This document shows, one piece after another, positions 17,369 through 26,336 of a stretch of 64,000 nt of DNA (position 1 is the stretch's first letter; each line of letters starts with the position of its first letter). The notes beneath the pieces were generated by a model, which was not told where the DNA came from, made no database searches, and saw nothing but the letters and a program-made list of their open reading frames with translations. The stretch comes from Zhengella mangrovi (GTDB lineage: Bacteria; Pseudomonadota; Alphaproteobacteria; Rhizobiales; Rhizobiaceae). The position numbers were made by a program, and so were the translations under genes. Where the stretch lies: positions 62,001-126,000 of the forward strand of contig NZ_PDVP01000008.1 in assembly GCF_002727065.1 (NCBI RefSeq), written 5' to 3'.

Positions 17369-18786
17369 TCCGGCAGCATGTCTTTCAGGCGCAGCAGCGC
17401 GATCCGCTCGACCTGCCTGCAGGCGGTGGCGAATTCCTCCTCGCGGCTGTTTGCGATGCGCGCTTCGAAGGCGGCAAGGATGTCGTTTTTCGTCAGTCCC
17501 TTGACCGCGATGATGAACGGGAAGCCAAATTTGGCGGTGTAGGCCTCGTTCAACTCCGTGAAGCGCGTGCGCTCGGCATCGGTCAAGGCATCAAGACCGG
17601 CAGAGGCCTGTTCCGCCGTCGATTCGGCGGTCAGGCGCCTGGCCTGCGCCAGCTTGCCGGCCAGGTCGGGGTGGGCCTGCAGGACGCCAAGGCGCTCGGA
17701 CTGGCTGGCCGACCGGAAGGCGCGGGCGAGCGCGTTGTGCAGACCGCCGGCGCTGTCGTGGGCCGGGCCAAGTTCCATGTCGAAGGCGCGCTCGGCGATC
17801 CAGGGGGAGTGTTCGAAGACCGAACCGAAGGCGGAAACGAAGTCGGCCTCGTCCATGGCCGATGGCGTCATGCGCGGCGCCACATAGGGATGCGTCTTCT
17901 TCCAGTGCTCGGCAATGTCGATGCGGCGCGCGACCCAGACCTTCTCATGGTTGAGCACGTGGTCGATGAAGCGCTGCAGGGCGCGGGCGCGCCCCGGGCG
18001 GCCGACGAGGCGGCAGTGAAGGCCGATGTTGAGCATCTTCGGCGCTCCATCCATGCCCTCGGCATAGAGCGTGTCAAAGGCATCGCGGAGATAGGCGAAG
18101 AACTGGTCGCCGGAGTTGAAGCCCTGGACGGCGGCAAAGCGCATGTCGTTGGTGTCGAGCGTGTAGGGGATGACGAGCTGTTCCTTGCCGTCGACCACGA
18201 TCCAGTGGGGCAGGTCGTCGTCGTAGACGTCGGAGATGTAGTCGAAGCCGCCTTCTTTTGCTGAGAGCGGAACCGTGTGCATGGATGCCCGGCCGAGATA
18301 GAAGCCGCGCGGACGCTCACCGGTCACTTCCGCGTGGAGGCGGATGGCCTCGAGCATGTGGGCGCGTTCGTCTTCCTCGGAGAAATCCTTGTACTCGATC
18401 CACTTCAGGCCATGGGAGGCAATCTCCCAGCCGGCAGATTGCATGGCCGCGACCTGGTCCGGCGAGCGGGCAAGGGCGGAGGCCACGCCATAGACGGTGG
18501 CCGGGATGCCGGCCTGGGTAAACATGCGGTGCAGACGCCAGAAGCCGGCGCGTGCGCCGTACTCGTAGATCGATTCCATGTTCCAGTGGCGCTGGTTCGG
18601 CCAGTTGGTGGCCCCTGTGATTTCCGACAGGAAGGCCTCGGACTGCTTGTCGCCGTGCAGGAGGCAGTTCTCGCCGCCTTCCTCGTAATTGATCACGAAC
18701 TGAACGGCGATCCGCGCTTCGCCCGGCCATTTCGGGTGGGGCGGGCGGGCGCCATACCCGCGCATGTCGCGTTCGTAGCGTTTCAT
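17365..18786 (-). CDS. puuE-uraD: Fused allantoinase PuuE - OHCU decarboxylase UraD
   Basis: A 473-residue bifunctional protein. Residues 1 to about 310 form the NodB-like, metal-independent allantoinase PuuE ([54 protein letters not shown]). Residues about 315-473 are 2-oxo-4-hydroxy-4-carboxy-5-ureidoimidazoline decarboxylase ([31 protein letters not shown]). The fusion joins two consecutive steps, OHCU to allantoin to allantoate. The start at 18786 has a GAGGAAAA site upstream. First gene of the minus-strand operon puuE-uraD/allE/allA/deaminase, divergent from hiuH. Confidence 0.93.
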   Translation of the reverse strand: MKRYERDMRGYGARPPHPKWPGEARIAVQFVINYEEGGENCLLHGDKQSEAFLSEITGATNWPNQRHWNMESIYEYGARAGFWRLHRMFTQAGIPATVYGVASALARSPDQVAAMQSAGWEIASHGLKWIEYKDFSEEDERAHMLEAIRLHAEVTGERPRGFYLGRASMHTVPLSAKEGGFDYISDVYDDDLPHWIVVDGKEQLVIPYTLDTNDMRFAAVQGFNSGDQFFAYLRDAFDTLYAEGMDGAPKMLNIGLHCRLVGRPGRARALQRFIDHVLNHEKVWVARRIDIAEHWKKTHPYVAPRMTPSAMDEADFVSAFGSVFEHSPWIAERAFDMELGPAHDSAGGLHNALARAFRSASQSERLGVLQAHPDLAGKLAQARRLTAESTAEQASAGLDALTDAERTRFTELNEAYTAKFGFPFIIAVKGLTKNDILAAFEARIANSREEEFATACRQVERIALLRLKDMLPE

Positions 18787-19020
18787 GGTTTTCCTCGTGC
18801 TCCCGGTCGAAATGCTGATGACCATCATCAATGAAACAGAATGGGTGGCCAAGCCTATTGCAACCGGCCCCCGCGCCAACATGCGGAAAAATTTGAAACT
18901 GTTTTGAGCAGGGAAGGGCGGCCGGGGTCTTATGGCGATCGCTTGAATGAGTCACACTCTGGACCGTATGGTCAAATTCATGGTTGAATCGCGCCGTCTG
19001 GCGCAGCGACAGGAGACGGG
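18787..19020. promoter_or_regulatory. Divergent control region of the puuE and hiuH-xdh operons
   Basis: This 234-base gap between two outward-facing purine operons contains two dyads: TGATG-N5-CATCA at 18816-18830 and GACC-GTAT-GGTC at 18962-18973, the latter about 50 bases before hiuH. They are candidate operators for a shared purine-responsive regulator. No clear sigma-70 hexamers were identified. Confidence 0.4.
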
Positions 19021-19395
19021 ATGAGCAAGAACGGCGGTTACCTGACCACCCATGTTCTCGACACGGCGCGCGGCGTGCCGGCGGACGGGATCCGGATCGA
19101 GCTCTTCAGGCTCTCCGGCGACAGCCGCGAACGGATCGCCGAAACGGTGACCAATAACGACGGGCGCACCGACAGCCCCATCCTGCCGGCGGAAACCTTC
19201 GAGACGGGAACGTTCGAACTGGTCTTCCATGCGGGCGATTACATCCGGCTGCACGGGCTGGCCATGCCGGTGGCCGGCGGACCTCTGTTCCTCGACGAGA
19301 TCCCGATCCGTTTCGGCATGGACGACATCCACGCCCATTACCATGTGCCGCTTCTTCTTTCGCCGTTCGGCTATTCCACCTACAGGGGCAGCTGA
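19021..19395 (+). CDS. hiuH: 5-hydroxyisourate hydrolase (transthyretin-like)
   Basis: A 124-residue enzyme that hydrolyses 5-hydroxyisourate, the product of urate oxidation, to OHCU. H11 in [14 protein letters not shown], the arginine in NDGRTD, the histidine in [16 protein letters not shown] and the exact C-terminal tetrapeptide YRGS (121-124) are the diagnostic catalytic residues. ACAGGAGACGGG precedes the ATG. Its stop overlaps the xdhA start by one base, placing it at the head of a hiuH-xdhABC operon. Confidence 0.96.
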   Translation: MSKNGGYLTTHVLDTARGVPADGIRIELFRLSGDSRERIAETVTNNDGRTDSPILPAETFETGTFELVFHAGDYIRLHGLAMPVAGGPLFLDEIPIRFGMDDIHAHYHVPLLLSPFGYSTYRGS

Positions 19396-20864
19396 TGAGC
19401 GCGCCGGCAATCCGCAAGGACATCCGTTTCCTGCTCAACGGCGATACCGTCACCCTTCACGATGTCCGGCCCGGCGACATGCTGCTGGATTTCCTGCGGA
19501 TCCGGCGCGGCCTGACAGGCACGAAGGAAGGATGCGCGGAAGGCGACTGCGGCGCCTGCACGGTGCTGGTCGGGCGGCTCGGCCGGGACGGCAACCTCGC
19601 CTACGAGAGCGTGAATGCCTGTATCCGCTTCCTGGCGTCACTGGACGGCTGCCATGTCGTCACCGTCGAGCACCTGAAGGGAGCCGATGGCGGTCTTCAC
19701 CCGGTGCAGCAGGCGCTGGTCGACCACCACGGCTCGCAATGCGGCTTCTGCACACCGGGCTTCGTGATGAGCCTCTACGGGCTTTGGATGAGCCGGCCGG
19801 ATGCCGACGACCGGGTGATCGAGAAGGCCCTGCAGGGCAATCTCTGCCGCTGCACGGGCTACGAATCGATCATCCGGGCCGGGCGTGCGATCTCCGACTA
19901 CGGTTTGCCGCAGGACGATCCGCTGGCCAGCGAGCGCGAGACGGTCGCGCACGCGCTGCGCAGCCTCGCCGACGGGGCCCGTGTCGAGATCGATAGCGCC
20001 GACGGGCGGATCGTCATTCCTGCCGACGTGGACGATCTTGCCCGCGTGCTGGAAGCCGAGCCGGATGCCACGATCGTCTCCGGCGCAACCGACGTCGGGC
20101 TCTGGGTGACCAAGTTCATGCGCGATGTCGCGCCGGTCGTCTTCATCGGGCATATCGAGGGCCTGAAGGGCGTGCATACGCATGGCAACCTCCTGGTGAT
20201 GGGCGCGGGCGTCAGTTACAGCCAGGCGCACGGCGTGTTCGCGGAGCACGTTCCGCAACTGGCGGCGCTCGTCGACCGGATCGGCGGCGAGCAGGTGCGC
20301 AACATGGGCACGATCGGCGGCAACATCGCCAACGGCTCGCCCATCGGCGATACGCCGCCGCCGATGATCGCACTGGGCGCGACAGTGACTCTGCGCAAGC
20401 GGCACAACCGCCGTTCGCTGCCGCTGGAAGATTTCTTCATCGACTATGGCCGGCAGGACCGGGCGCCGGGCGAATTCGTCGAGAGCGTTTCGGTGCCGCT
20501 GCCTCCGCGGGATGCGCAGTTTGCGGTCTACAAGGTTTCCAAGCGGCGCGACGAGGACATCACGGCCGTCCTGGGCGCCTTCCTGCTGAGGCTCGATGGC
20601 GACGGACGGGTGCAGCAGATCCATATCGCCTTTGGCGGCATGGCAGGCGTGCCCAAGCGTGCCCGGGCCGTGGAAGCCGTACTGGCCGGCCAGCCGTGGA
20701 CGATGGCGACCGTCGAGGCGGCGCTCGATAGTTTCGAGATCGATTATCAACCGCTTACTGACATGCGGGCGAGCGCGGCGTACCGGATGCTGGTGGCAAA
20801 GAACCTGCTGAAACGGTTTTTCCTGGAAACTGCCCAAGCGGGCGGCGGCAGCAAGGCGGCGTGA
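19395..20864 (+). CDS. xdhA: Xanthine dehydrogenase small subunit (2Fe-2S and FAD)
   Basis: A 489-residue subunit. The plant-type [2Fe-2S] cluster is held by C47, C52, C55 and C76; the second cluster by C116, C119, C151 and C153 (QCGFCTPG and LCRCTGY). The FAD-binding domain follows from about 190 (IVSGATDVGLWVTK, NMGTIGGNIANGSPIGD) and a CO dehydrogenase flavoprotein C-terminal domain closes it. It receives electrons from the molybdenum subunit encoded next and passes them to NAD+. Six bases separate it from xdhB. Confidence 0.96.
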   Translation: MSAPAIRKDIRFLLNGDTVTLHDVRPGDMLLDFLRIRRGLTGTKEGCAEGDCGACTVLVGRLGRDGNLAYESVNACIRFLASLDGCHVVTVEHLKGADGGLHPVQQALVDHHGSQCGFCTPGFVMSLYGLWMSRPDADDRVIEKALQGNLCRCTGYESIIRAGRAISDYGLPQDDPLASERETVAHALRSLADGARVEIDSADGRIVIPADVDDLARVLEAEPDATIVSGATDVGLWVTKFMRDVAPVVFIGHIEGLKGVHTHGNLLVMGAGVSYSQAHGVFAEHVPQLAALVDRIGGEQVRNMGTIGGNIANGSPIGDTPPPMIALGATVTLRKRHNRRSLPLEDFFIDYGRQDRAPGEFVESVSVPLPPRDAQFAVYKVSKRRDEDITAVLGAFLLRLDGDGRVQQIHIAFGGMAGVPKRARAVEAVLAGQPWTMATVEAALDSFEIDYQPLTDMRASAAYRMLVAKNLLKRFFLETAQAGGGSKAA

Positions 20865-20870
20865 GGGCAG

Positions 20871-23225
20871 ATGATGGGAAAGCATGAACCAGCCGACCTG
20901 ACCGCTTCCGCCATCAAGGGCGGCGTGGCCTCGCGCCAGCGGCACGATTCCGCGCACAAGCACGTGACCGGCACGGCGGTCTACATAGACGACATCGTCG
21001 AGCCGAAGGGCTGCCTGCATGCCTATCTCGGCCTGTCCACCGTGACGCATGGCCGGCTGCGCGGCATCGATACCGGCCTGGCGATGAAGATCCCCGGCGT
21101 GGTGGCGGTGCTGACGGCGGATGACGTGCCCGGCGTCAACGACATCTCGCCGACGGGGCGCGACGACGAACCGGTGCTGGCCGACCGCGTCGTGCAGTTT
21201 TTCGGACAGCCGGTCTTCGCCGTTGTCGCGGAGACGCGCGACATCGCGCGCCGCGCCTGCCGCCAGGTCAAGGTGCACTACGAGGAACTGCCGGCGATCG
21301 TGACCTACGAGGATGCCGGCGACACGCCGAAACTGGTCTGCGATCCGCTGACGCTGCAGCGGGGCGACGTGGGCCGGGCGCTGGAAGCCGCGCCGCGCCG
21401 GCTGTCGGGCGACATGCGCATCGGCGGGCAGGACCATTTCTACCTGGAGGGCCACATCGCGCTGGCCATTCCCGGCGAAGACGGGGACATGCTGGTGCAT
21501 TCGTCCACGCAGCACCCGTCGGAAGTGCAACACATGGTGGCCCACGTGCTGGGCGAGGCCAATCACTCGGTCACGGTGGACGTGCGCCGCATGGGCGGCG
21601 GGTTCGGCGGCAAGGAGACCCAGTCCAACCAGTTCGCCGCCATCGCCGCCGTCGCGGCGCGGCTGACAGGCCGCGCGGTGAAGATCCGGCCGGACCGCGA
21701 CGACGACATGACGGCGACCGGAAAGCGGCACGATTTCCTGGTCGGCTACGATGTCGGCTTCGATGACGAGGGCAATATCCTCGGCGTCGATTTCACCTAT
21801 GCCTCGCGCTGCGGCTTCTCGGCCGACCTGTCGGGCCCGGTGACCGACCGGGCACTGTTCCACTGCGACAACGCCTATTACTGGCCGGCGGTGAAGGCCG
21901 TTTCGGTGCCACTTTACACCAACACGGTATCCGCGACCGCGTTTCGCGGCTTCGGCGGTCCGCAGGGCATGGTCGGCGCGGAACGCGTGATCGAGGAAGT
22001 GGCGTTCGCCACCGGGCTCGATCCGCTGGAAGTGCGGCGCAAGAATTTCTACGGCGATGCCGGGCGCGACGTGACGCCCTATCACCAGACGGTGGAGGAC
22101 AATGTCATCGCCCGCATCGTGGACGAACTGGAAGCGTCGTCCGGCTACCAGGCGCGGCGTGCGGCTATCCGGGCGGACAATGCGCAAGGCGGCGTGATCA
22201 GGCGCGGCATTGCGCTGACGCCGGTGAAGTTCGGCATCTCGTTCACCGCGACGCATTTCAACCAGGCCGGCGCGCTGGTGCATGTCTACACCGACGGCTC
22301 GGTGCACCTGAACCATGGCGGCACGGAGATGGGCCAGGGTCTCTACGTCAAGGTGGCGCAGATCGTGGCGGAAGAATTCCAGATCGACATCGACCAGGTG
22401 AAGATCACGGCCACGACCACGGGCAAGGTGCCGAACACCTCGGCCACGGCGGCCTCGTCGGGTTCGGACCTGAACGGGATGGCTGCACAGGCCGCGGCGC
22501 GGACGATCCGAGAACGGCTGACGGATTTCGCGTCCGGGTTCTACGAGGTGCCGGCCGACCAGGTGACCTTCCTGCCCAATCGCGTGCGGATCGGCAACCA
22601 GGAGATCCCGTTCGCCGAACTGGTGAAACAGGCCTATGTCGCCCGGGTGCAGCTTTCGGCCACCGGGTTCTACAAGACACCGAACATCCACTGGGACCGG
22701 GATACCGGCAAGGGCCGGCCGTTTTACTATTTCGCCTACGGGGCGTCGGTCTCGGAGGTCTCGGTCGATACGCTGACCGGCGAATACCGCGTGGAGCGCA
22801 CCGACATCCTGCACGAGACGGGCCGCTCGCTGAACCCGGCCATCGATCTCGGCCAGATCGAGGGCGGCTTCATCCAGGGCATGGGCTGGCTGACGACGGA
22901 GGAGCTGTGGTGGGACGGCAAGGGCCGGCTGCGCACCCATGCGCCCTCCACCTACAAGATCCCGCTGGCCTCCGACCGGCCGCGTGTCTCCAACGTTGCG
23001 CTCGCCGACTGGGCGGAAAACCGCGAGGACACGATCCACAAGTCCAAGGCCGTGGGGGAACCTCCGTTCATGCTCGGCATGTCGGTTTTCCACGCGCTGT
23101 CCGACGCGGTCGCCTCGGTGGCCGACTACCGGGTCTGCCCGCGGCTTGACGCACCGGCGACGCCGGAGCGCGTGCTGATGGCCATCGAGCGGCTGAGCCG
23201 GCGCGCCCGCACGGACGAGGCCTGA
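20871..23225 (+). CDS. xdhB: Xanthine dehydrogenase molybdopterin-binding subunit
   Basis: A 784-residue catalytic subunit that oxidises hypoxanthine and xanthine to urate. GGGFGGKETQ, FRGFGGPQGM and the GTEMGQGL segment contact molybdopterin. The catalytic glutamate lies in the conserved AVGEPPFMLG near residue 730. Two ATG codons stand in tandem (20871 and 20874). Normal length and all motifs intact, so it is expected to be active when matured by XdhC. Confidence 0.96.
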   Translation: MMGKHEPADLTASAIKGGVASRQRHDSAHKHVTGTAVYIDDIVEPKGCLHAYLGLSTVTHGRLRGIDTGLAMKIPGVVAVLTADDVPGVNDISPTGRDDEPVLADRVVQFFGQPVFAVVAETRDIARRACRQVKVHYEELPAIVTYEDAGDTPKLVCDPLTLQRGDVGRALEAAPRRLSGDMRIGGQDHFYLEGHIALAIPGEDGDMLVHSSTQHPSEVQHMVAHVLGEANHSVTVDVRRMGGGFGGKETQSNQFAAIAAVAARLTGRAVKIRPDRDDDMTATGKRHDFLVGYDVGFDDEGNILGVDFTYASRCGFSADLSGPVTDRALFHCDNAYYWPAVKAVSVPLYTNTVSATAFRGFGGPQGMVGAERVIEEVAFATGLDPLEVRRKNFYGDAGRDVTPYHQTVEDNVIARIVDELEASSGYQARRAAIRADNAQGGVIRRGIALTPVKFGISFTATHFNQAGALVHVYTDGSVHLNHGGTEMGQGLYVKVAQIVAEEFQIDIDQVKITATTTGKVPNTSATAASSGSDLNGMAAQAAARTIRERLTDFASGFYEVPADQVTFLPNRVRIGNQEIPFAELVKQAYVARVQLSATGFYKTPNIHWDRDTGKGRPFYYFAYGASVSEVSVDTLTGEYRVERTDILHETGRSLNPAIDLGQIEGGFIQGMGWLTTEELWWDGKGRLRTHAPSTYKIPLASDRPRVSNVALADWAENREDTIHKSKAVGEPPFMLGMSVFHALSDAVASVADYRVCPRLDAPATPERVLMAIERLSRRARTDEA

Positions 23226-23234
23226 CCGGTCGTC

Positions 23235-24047
23235 ATGGCCGACCTGACCGCCTTTCTCGCGGCCAACCCGGAGGCCATCCTGGTGACGGTCGGGGAGGTG
23301 AAGGGATCGACCCCGCGCGACACGGACGCCTGGATGGTGGTGGCGCGTGACGGCCTCTTCGGTACGATCGGCGGCGGTCAACTGGAGTTCCTGGCGCTGG
23401 AGCGGGCACGGTCAATCCTTGCAGGCCGGGCGGAGGAGGGCCGCTGGTCGCAGCCGCTCGGTCCCGAGATCGGCCAATGCTGCGGCGGCCATGTGACGCT
23501 GGATTTCAGGCGCGTTTCGGATGCCGTGCGCGATGACCTGACCGCCACATGGAACAGGGCGCAGGCGGCCCGGCCGCACGTCTTCGTGTTCGGTGCAGGC
23601 CACGTGGGAACGGCGCTTGCCCATGCACTGGCGCTTCTGCCCCTCCGCGTCATCGTGGTGGAAACACGCAGGGACGCGCTCGAAGCCCTTCGCGAGCAGG
23701 CCGGCGACATGGCCCAAACGCAACTCACGGCCGTGCCTGAAGCGGTCGTGCGCAACGCGCCGGCCGGTTCGGCCTTCATCGTGCTGACCCACGATCATGC
23801 CCTCGATTTCCTGATCGTTTCAGAGGCGCTGGCGCGCGACGACGCGGCTTATTGCGGGCTGATCGGCTCGGCCACGAAGCGGGCGGTGTTCCGCCGGCAG
23901 TGGCTGGAGGCCGGTGGCGCGGAAGACCGGTTCGCGCGCCTCGTCTGCCCGATCGGCGGGGCGAGGGTGCGGGACAAGCGGCCGGCCGTGATCGCTGCGA
24001 TGACCACTGCGGAAGTGATGGCCGCACTGGCCGGGGCCGGCGGCTGA
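23235..24047 (+). CDS. xdhC: Xanthine dehydrogenase accessory protein
   Basis: A 270-residue chaperone that binds molybdenum cofactor, promotes its sulfuration and inserts it into XdhB. It has the XdhC/CoxI N-terminal domain (VKGSTPRDTDAWMVV, GTIGGGQLE, GQCCGGHV) and a C-terminal Rossmann-type domain (FGAGHVGTALAHALALLPL, GLIGSATKRAVF). The cysteine pair in GQCCGG is the likely cofactor-binding site. Nine bases after xdhB, so last of the operon proper. Confidence 0.94.
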   Translation: MADLTAFLAANPEAILVTVGEVKGSTPRDTDAWMVVARDGLFGTIGGGQLEFLALERARSILAGRAEEGRWSQPLGPEIGQCCGGHVTLDFRRVSDAVRDDLTATWNRAQAARPHVFVFGAGHVGTALAHALALLPLRVIVVETRRDALEALREQAGDMAQTQLTAVPEAVVRNAPAGSAFIVLTHDHALDFLIVSEALARDDAAYCGLIGSATKRAVFRRQWLEAGGAEDRFARLVCPIGGARVRDKRPAVIAAMTTAEVMAALAGAGG

Positions 24048-24162
24048 ACCGCCGCTCCCCTGTTCGTGATAGACTGCATGGATCATTCGCAAACCGAATG
24101 CGTTGGCATGTCGGCGGCGGGGTCTGCTTGCCCCGTCATTTTTCAAACCCGGGAGATGCATC

Positions 24163-24384
24163 ATGAGCAGTCACGTTTACAAAATGGTCGATCTTGTCGG
24201 GTCCTCGCCGAAGGGCATCGAGGACGCCATCGAAACCGCCATCGCCAAGGCCGGGAAGACGATCCGTCACCTGCGCTGGTTCGAGGTGGTGGAAACGCGC
24301 GGCCATATCGAGGACGGCAAGGTCGCCCACTACCAGGTGTCGTTGCGGGCGGCCTTCACCCTGGAAGGCGATGACGCGGTCTGA
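24163..24384 (+). CDS. Dodecin family flavin-binding protein
   Basis: A 73-residue beta-alpha-beta-beta protein ([21 protein letters not shown]..., [23 protein letters not shown]) that forms hollow dodecamers storing or buffering flavins, or CoA in some bacteria. The start at 24163 follows GGGAG. The tryptophan in RWFEVVE stacks on the flavin isoalloxazine ring in known dodecins. It lies 115 bases after the FAD-enzyme genes xdhABC and is convergent with the NAD-kinase-like gene. Confidence 0.93.
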   Translation: MSSHVYKMVDLVGSSPKGIEDAIETAIAKAGKTIRHLRWFEVVETRGHIEDGKVAHYQVSLRAAFTLEGDDAV

Positions 24385-24417
24385 TCGAGTTCGGCGGCCG
24401 GCCTTTGCTTCGCCGCG

Positions 24418-25311
24418 TCAGGCCACCATGGTCAGGTGCCGGTCCGCGATGGCGAGCCGGGCGTCGTTGCCCCAGTCAAAGGGCAGGTAGTCCTGTTCGA
24501 TGCCGTCGGCGAAAATGACGCCGCCATCCTCCATGCGCGACGTGACGTGGATGGACGATGCGGCATCGACCAGGCCCGTGCGGAGGCTCGAACCTGTCGT
24601 GCGGCTCGGCCACGGTTCGCGTGAAAAGAAGGCGGCGCTGCTGTCGTCCGGCGCAATGTCGTAACGATAGCCGGTCACGGCCATCAGCGACCGCGCCCAG
24701 CCGCTCATGCCGGTGCCCGTTGCGAGAATAAGGCCGCTCGACGACTGGAACTCCCGTTTGCCGGCGACCTGAAGGTCGTAGCGCGCACTCTTGTGTGAGC
24801 GGTGACCGACAAAGAGCTCGTTGAGCGCCATCAGCGTGCCGCCGCCCGTGACGCTGGCCATGACCATCGTCCGTTCAACCCGGTCGATATCGCCGGCGGC
24901 GGCGCGCGGCAGAATGCCGGCCAGGTGCTCGACCCTGTGCGTGGTCAGGATGCCTTCGCCGCGCGATGCATCGGCTGCCACCCCGATGAGCGGCTGGCCG
25001 TCGAGGTACTTGGCGATGTTCGGGACCAGCCCGTCCTGTCCCAGCGCGACGACAATGTCATTGGGAAAGAAAAGGAAACGGTCAAGGTCGTCGCGAAGAA
25101 CCTCGGCGAACGACCAGTCTGCGGGGACGGCGCGCCTCGCCTGGGCCAGCGCCTGCGCCTGGGCATGATCGCGGGCAACGACCTCGTCGAGCCGCTGGCC
25201 GCGCGCGGCCAGGAAGAACTCCACCTGGCCGAGCGTCGAATGACGCGCGAGAAGCGCCGCCAGTTCCGTCCTGCGGGTGACGAGGACAACGCGCGGCAAA
25301 AGGACGGACAT
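24418..25311 (-). CDS. Divergent NAD kinase-like protein
   Basis: A 297-residue protein resembling ATP-NAD kinases. The GGDG phosphate-loop motif is GQDG at 91-94 (VVALGQDGLVPN); the NE motif is kept at 164-165 (LNELFVGH); the TPTGSTAY-like loop reads TGTGMSGWARS at 198-208. The central aspartate is retained, so nucleotide binding is plausible, but the changed glycine and loop suggest a different acceptor. Third gene of an operon with an SPFH protein (three-base gap) and an NrtR-like regulator, which supports a role in pyridine nucleotide metabolism. It is not the housekeeping NadK by sequence character. Confidence 0.72.
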   Translation of the reverse strand: MSVLLPRVVLVTRRTELAALLARHSTLGQVEFFLAARGQRLDEVVARDHAQAQALAQARRAVPADWSFAEVLRDDLDRFLFFPNDIVVALGQDGLVPNIAKYLDGQPLIGVAADASRGEGILTTHRVEHLAGILPRAAAGDIDRVERTMVMASVTGGGTLMALNELFVGHRSHKSARYDLQVAGKREFQSSSGLILATGTGMSGWARSLMAVTGYRYDIAPDDSSAAFFSREPWPSRTTGSSLRTGLVDAASSIHVTSRMEDGGVIFADGIEQDYLPFDWGNDARLAIADRHLTMVA

Positions 25312-25314
25312 GGC

Positions 25315-26331
25315 TCAAGGCTCCCGGCCCTGCGCGACGAGCCCGCGCAACTGCCCGGCAAGACCCGCCAGCATGTCCGGCGTCACGGTCACCGAGTCGA
25401 TCCGGTCCAGCTTGGACGCGAACTCGCGGGCTGCGAGCGCCAGGAGCGCGGCGGTCGGCATGCCCGCCACGGCAGCCATGCGCAATTGCTCCATCTCCGC
25501 GGCGGCCTGTTCCACCGTGCGGATGCGCGTTGCCTCGGCCTCGGCCTCGATGGTCCGGGCACGCGCCCCGCCTTCCGCGCGGATGCTCTGCGCCGCCGCA
25601 TCGGCCTGCGCCTCCGAACGGGCGTTCTCGTCCTCCCGGGCGATCAGGTCACGCCGGCGCGCCGCCAGTTCGATCCTGTTGGCGAGCTCGTTCTCCGCGA
25701 TGGCCCGTTCCTTCTCGACCGCCAGTGCGCGACGGGCAAAGGTGGCCTCGTCCGCTTTCTGCTGCATGGCCTCGAAGGTCGGAACCTGCAGTGCGCGGGC
25801 CAGTTCGCTGCTCGGTGTCAGCGCGGCCACGCGAACCGCGATGACCGTCAGCCCCATGTCCGCCAGGGCCGCCTCGGCGGCAAAGCCCGCGTTCAGGGCG
25901 GCCTGCAACGGCGCGAGTCCTGCGTCGAGCAGGTCGCGTATGGCCTTTCCCTTGACGTAGGTGTCGGAAAATTCGCGCGCCAGGCCGGTCAGCACCGAGT
26001 GGATGTGGTCCTGCGGCTTGGCAGCGTGCTGCCCGGTCTTCAGGTCGATGGTGAAATCGACCCGCTCGGACAGGCACCCGGCATCGGCGACGCGCCAGAG
26101 AATCGTCCCCTGCACGGAGACATCCTGATAATCGGCGGACTGGTTGGAGACCATGAAGGTCAGTTCCCGGTCATCCATGGGGATCTCGCTGATCGAGGCG
26201 CCCACCGGCGAGAACCAGACGGACAGGCCGCGCCCGGCCCGCGTCTCCCGGCCGTTGCGGAACAGGCGGATGTGGCTGGACGTCTCTGCGCGGAGGTGAC
26301 GGATGAAGGGGTACCGGGAAATCTGTGCCAT
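25315..26331 (-). CDS. SPFH/Band 7 domain protein without an N-terminal membrane anchor
   Basis: A 338-residue protein with an SPFH/prohibitin-like domain at about 25-195 (beta-rich start, DYQDVSVQGTILWRV, FSDTYVKGKAIRDLLDAG, LADMGLTVIAVRVAALTP), then a long Ala/Glu/Arg-rich coiled coil at about 200-290, and a short C-terminal domain. Stomatins and flotillins normally begin with a hydrophobic hairpin; this one begins directly with SPFH-like sequence, so it may be cytosolic or recruited to membranes. Five bases separate it from the upstream NrtR-like gene and three from the NAD kinase-like gene. It is a likely oligomeric scaffold for the latter (inference). Confidence 0.85.
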   Translation of the reverse strand: MAQISRYPFIRHLRAETSSHIRLFRNGRETRAGRGLSVWFSPVGASISEIPMDDRELTFMVSNQSADYQDVSVQGTILWRVADAGCLSERVDFTIDLKTGQHAAKPQDHIHSVLTGLAREFSDTYVKGKAIRDLLDAGLAPLQAALNAGFAAEAALADMGLTVIAVRVAALTPSSELARALQVPTFEAMQQKADEATFARRALAVEKERAIAENELANRIELAARRRDLIAREDENARSEAQADAAAQSIRAEGGARARTIEAEAEATRIRTVEQAAAEMEQLRMAAVAGMPTAALLALAAREFASKLDRIDSVTVTPDMLAGLAGQLRGLVAQGREP

Positions 26332-26336
26332 GATCC

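Noticed and set aside
19638-23381. Very long antisense frame across xdhAB
   Set aside because: The plus strand encodes intact XdhA and XdhB with all cofactor motifs. The antisense translation is Arg/His/Val-rich without recognisable domains.
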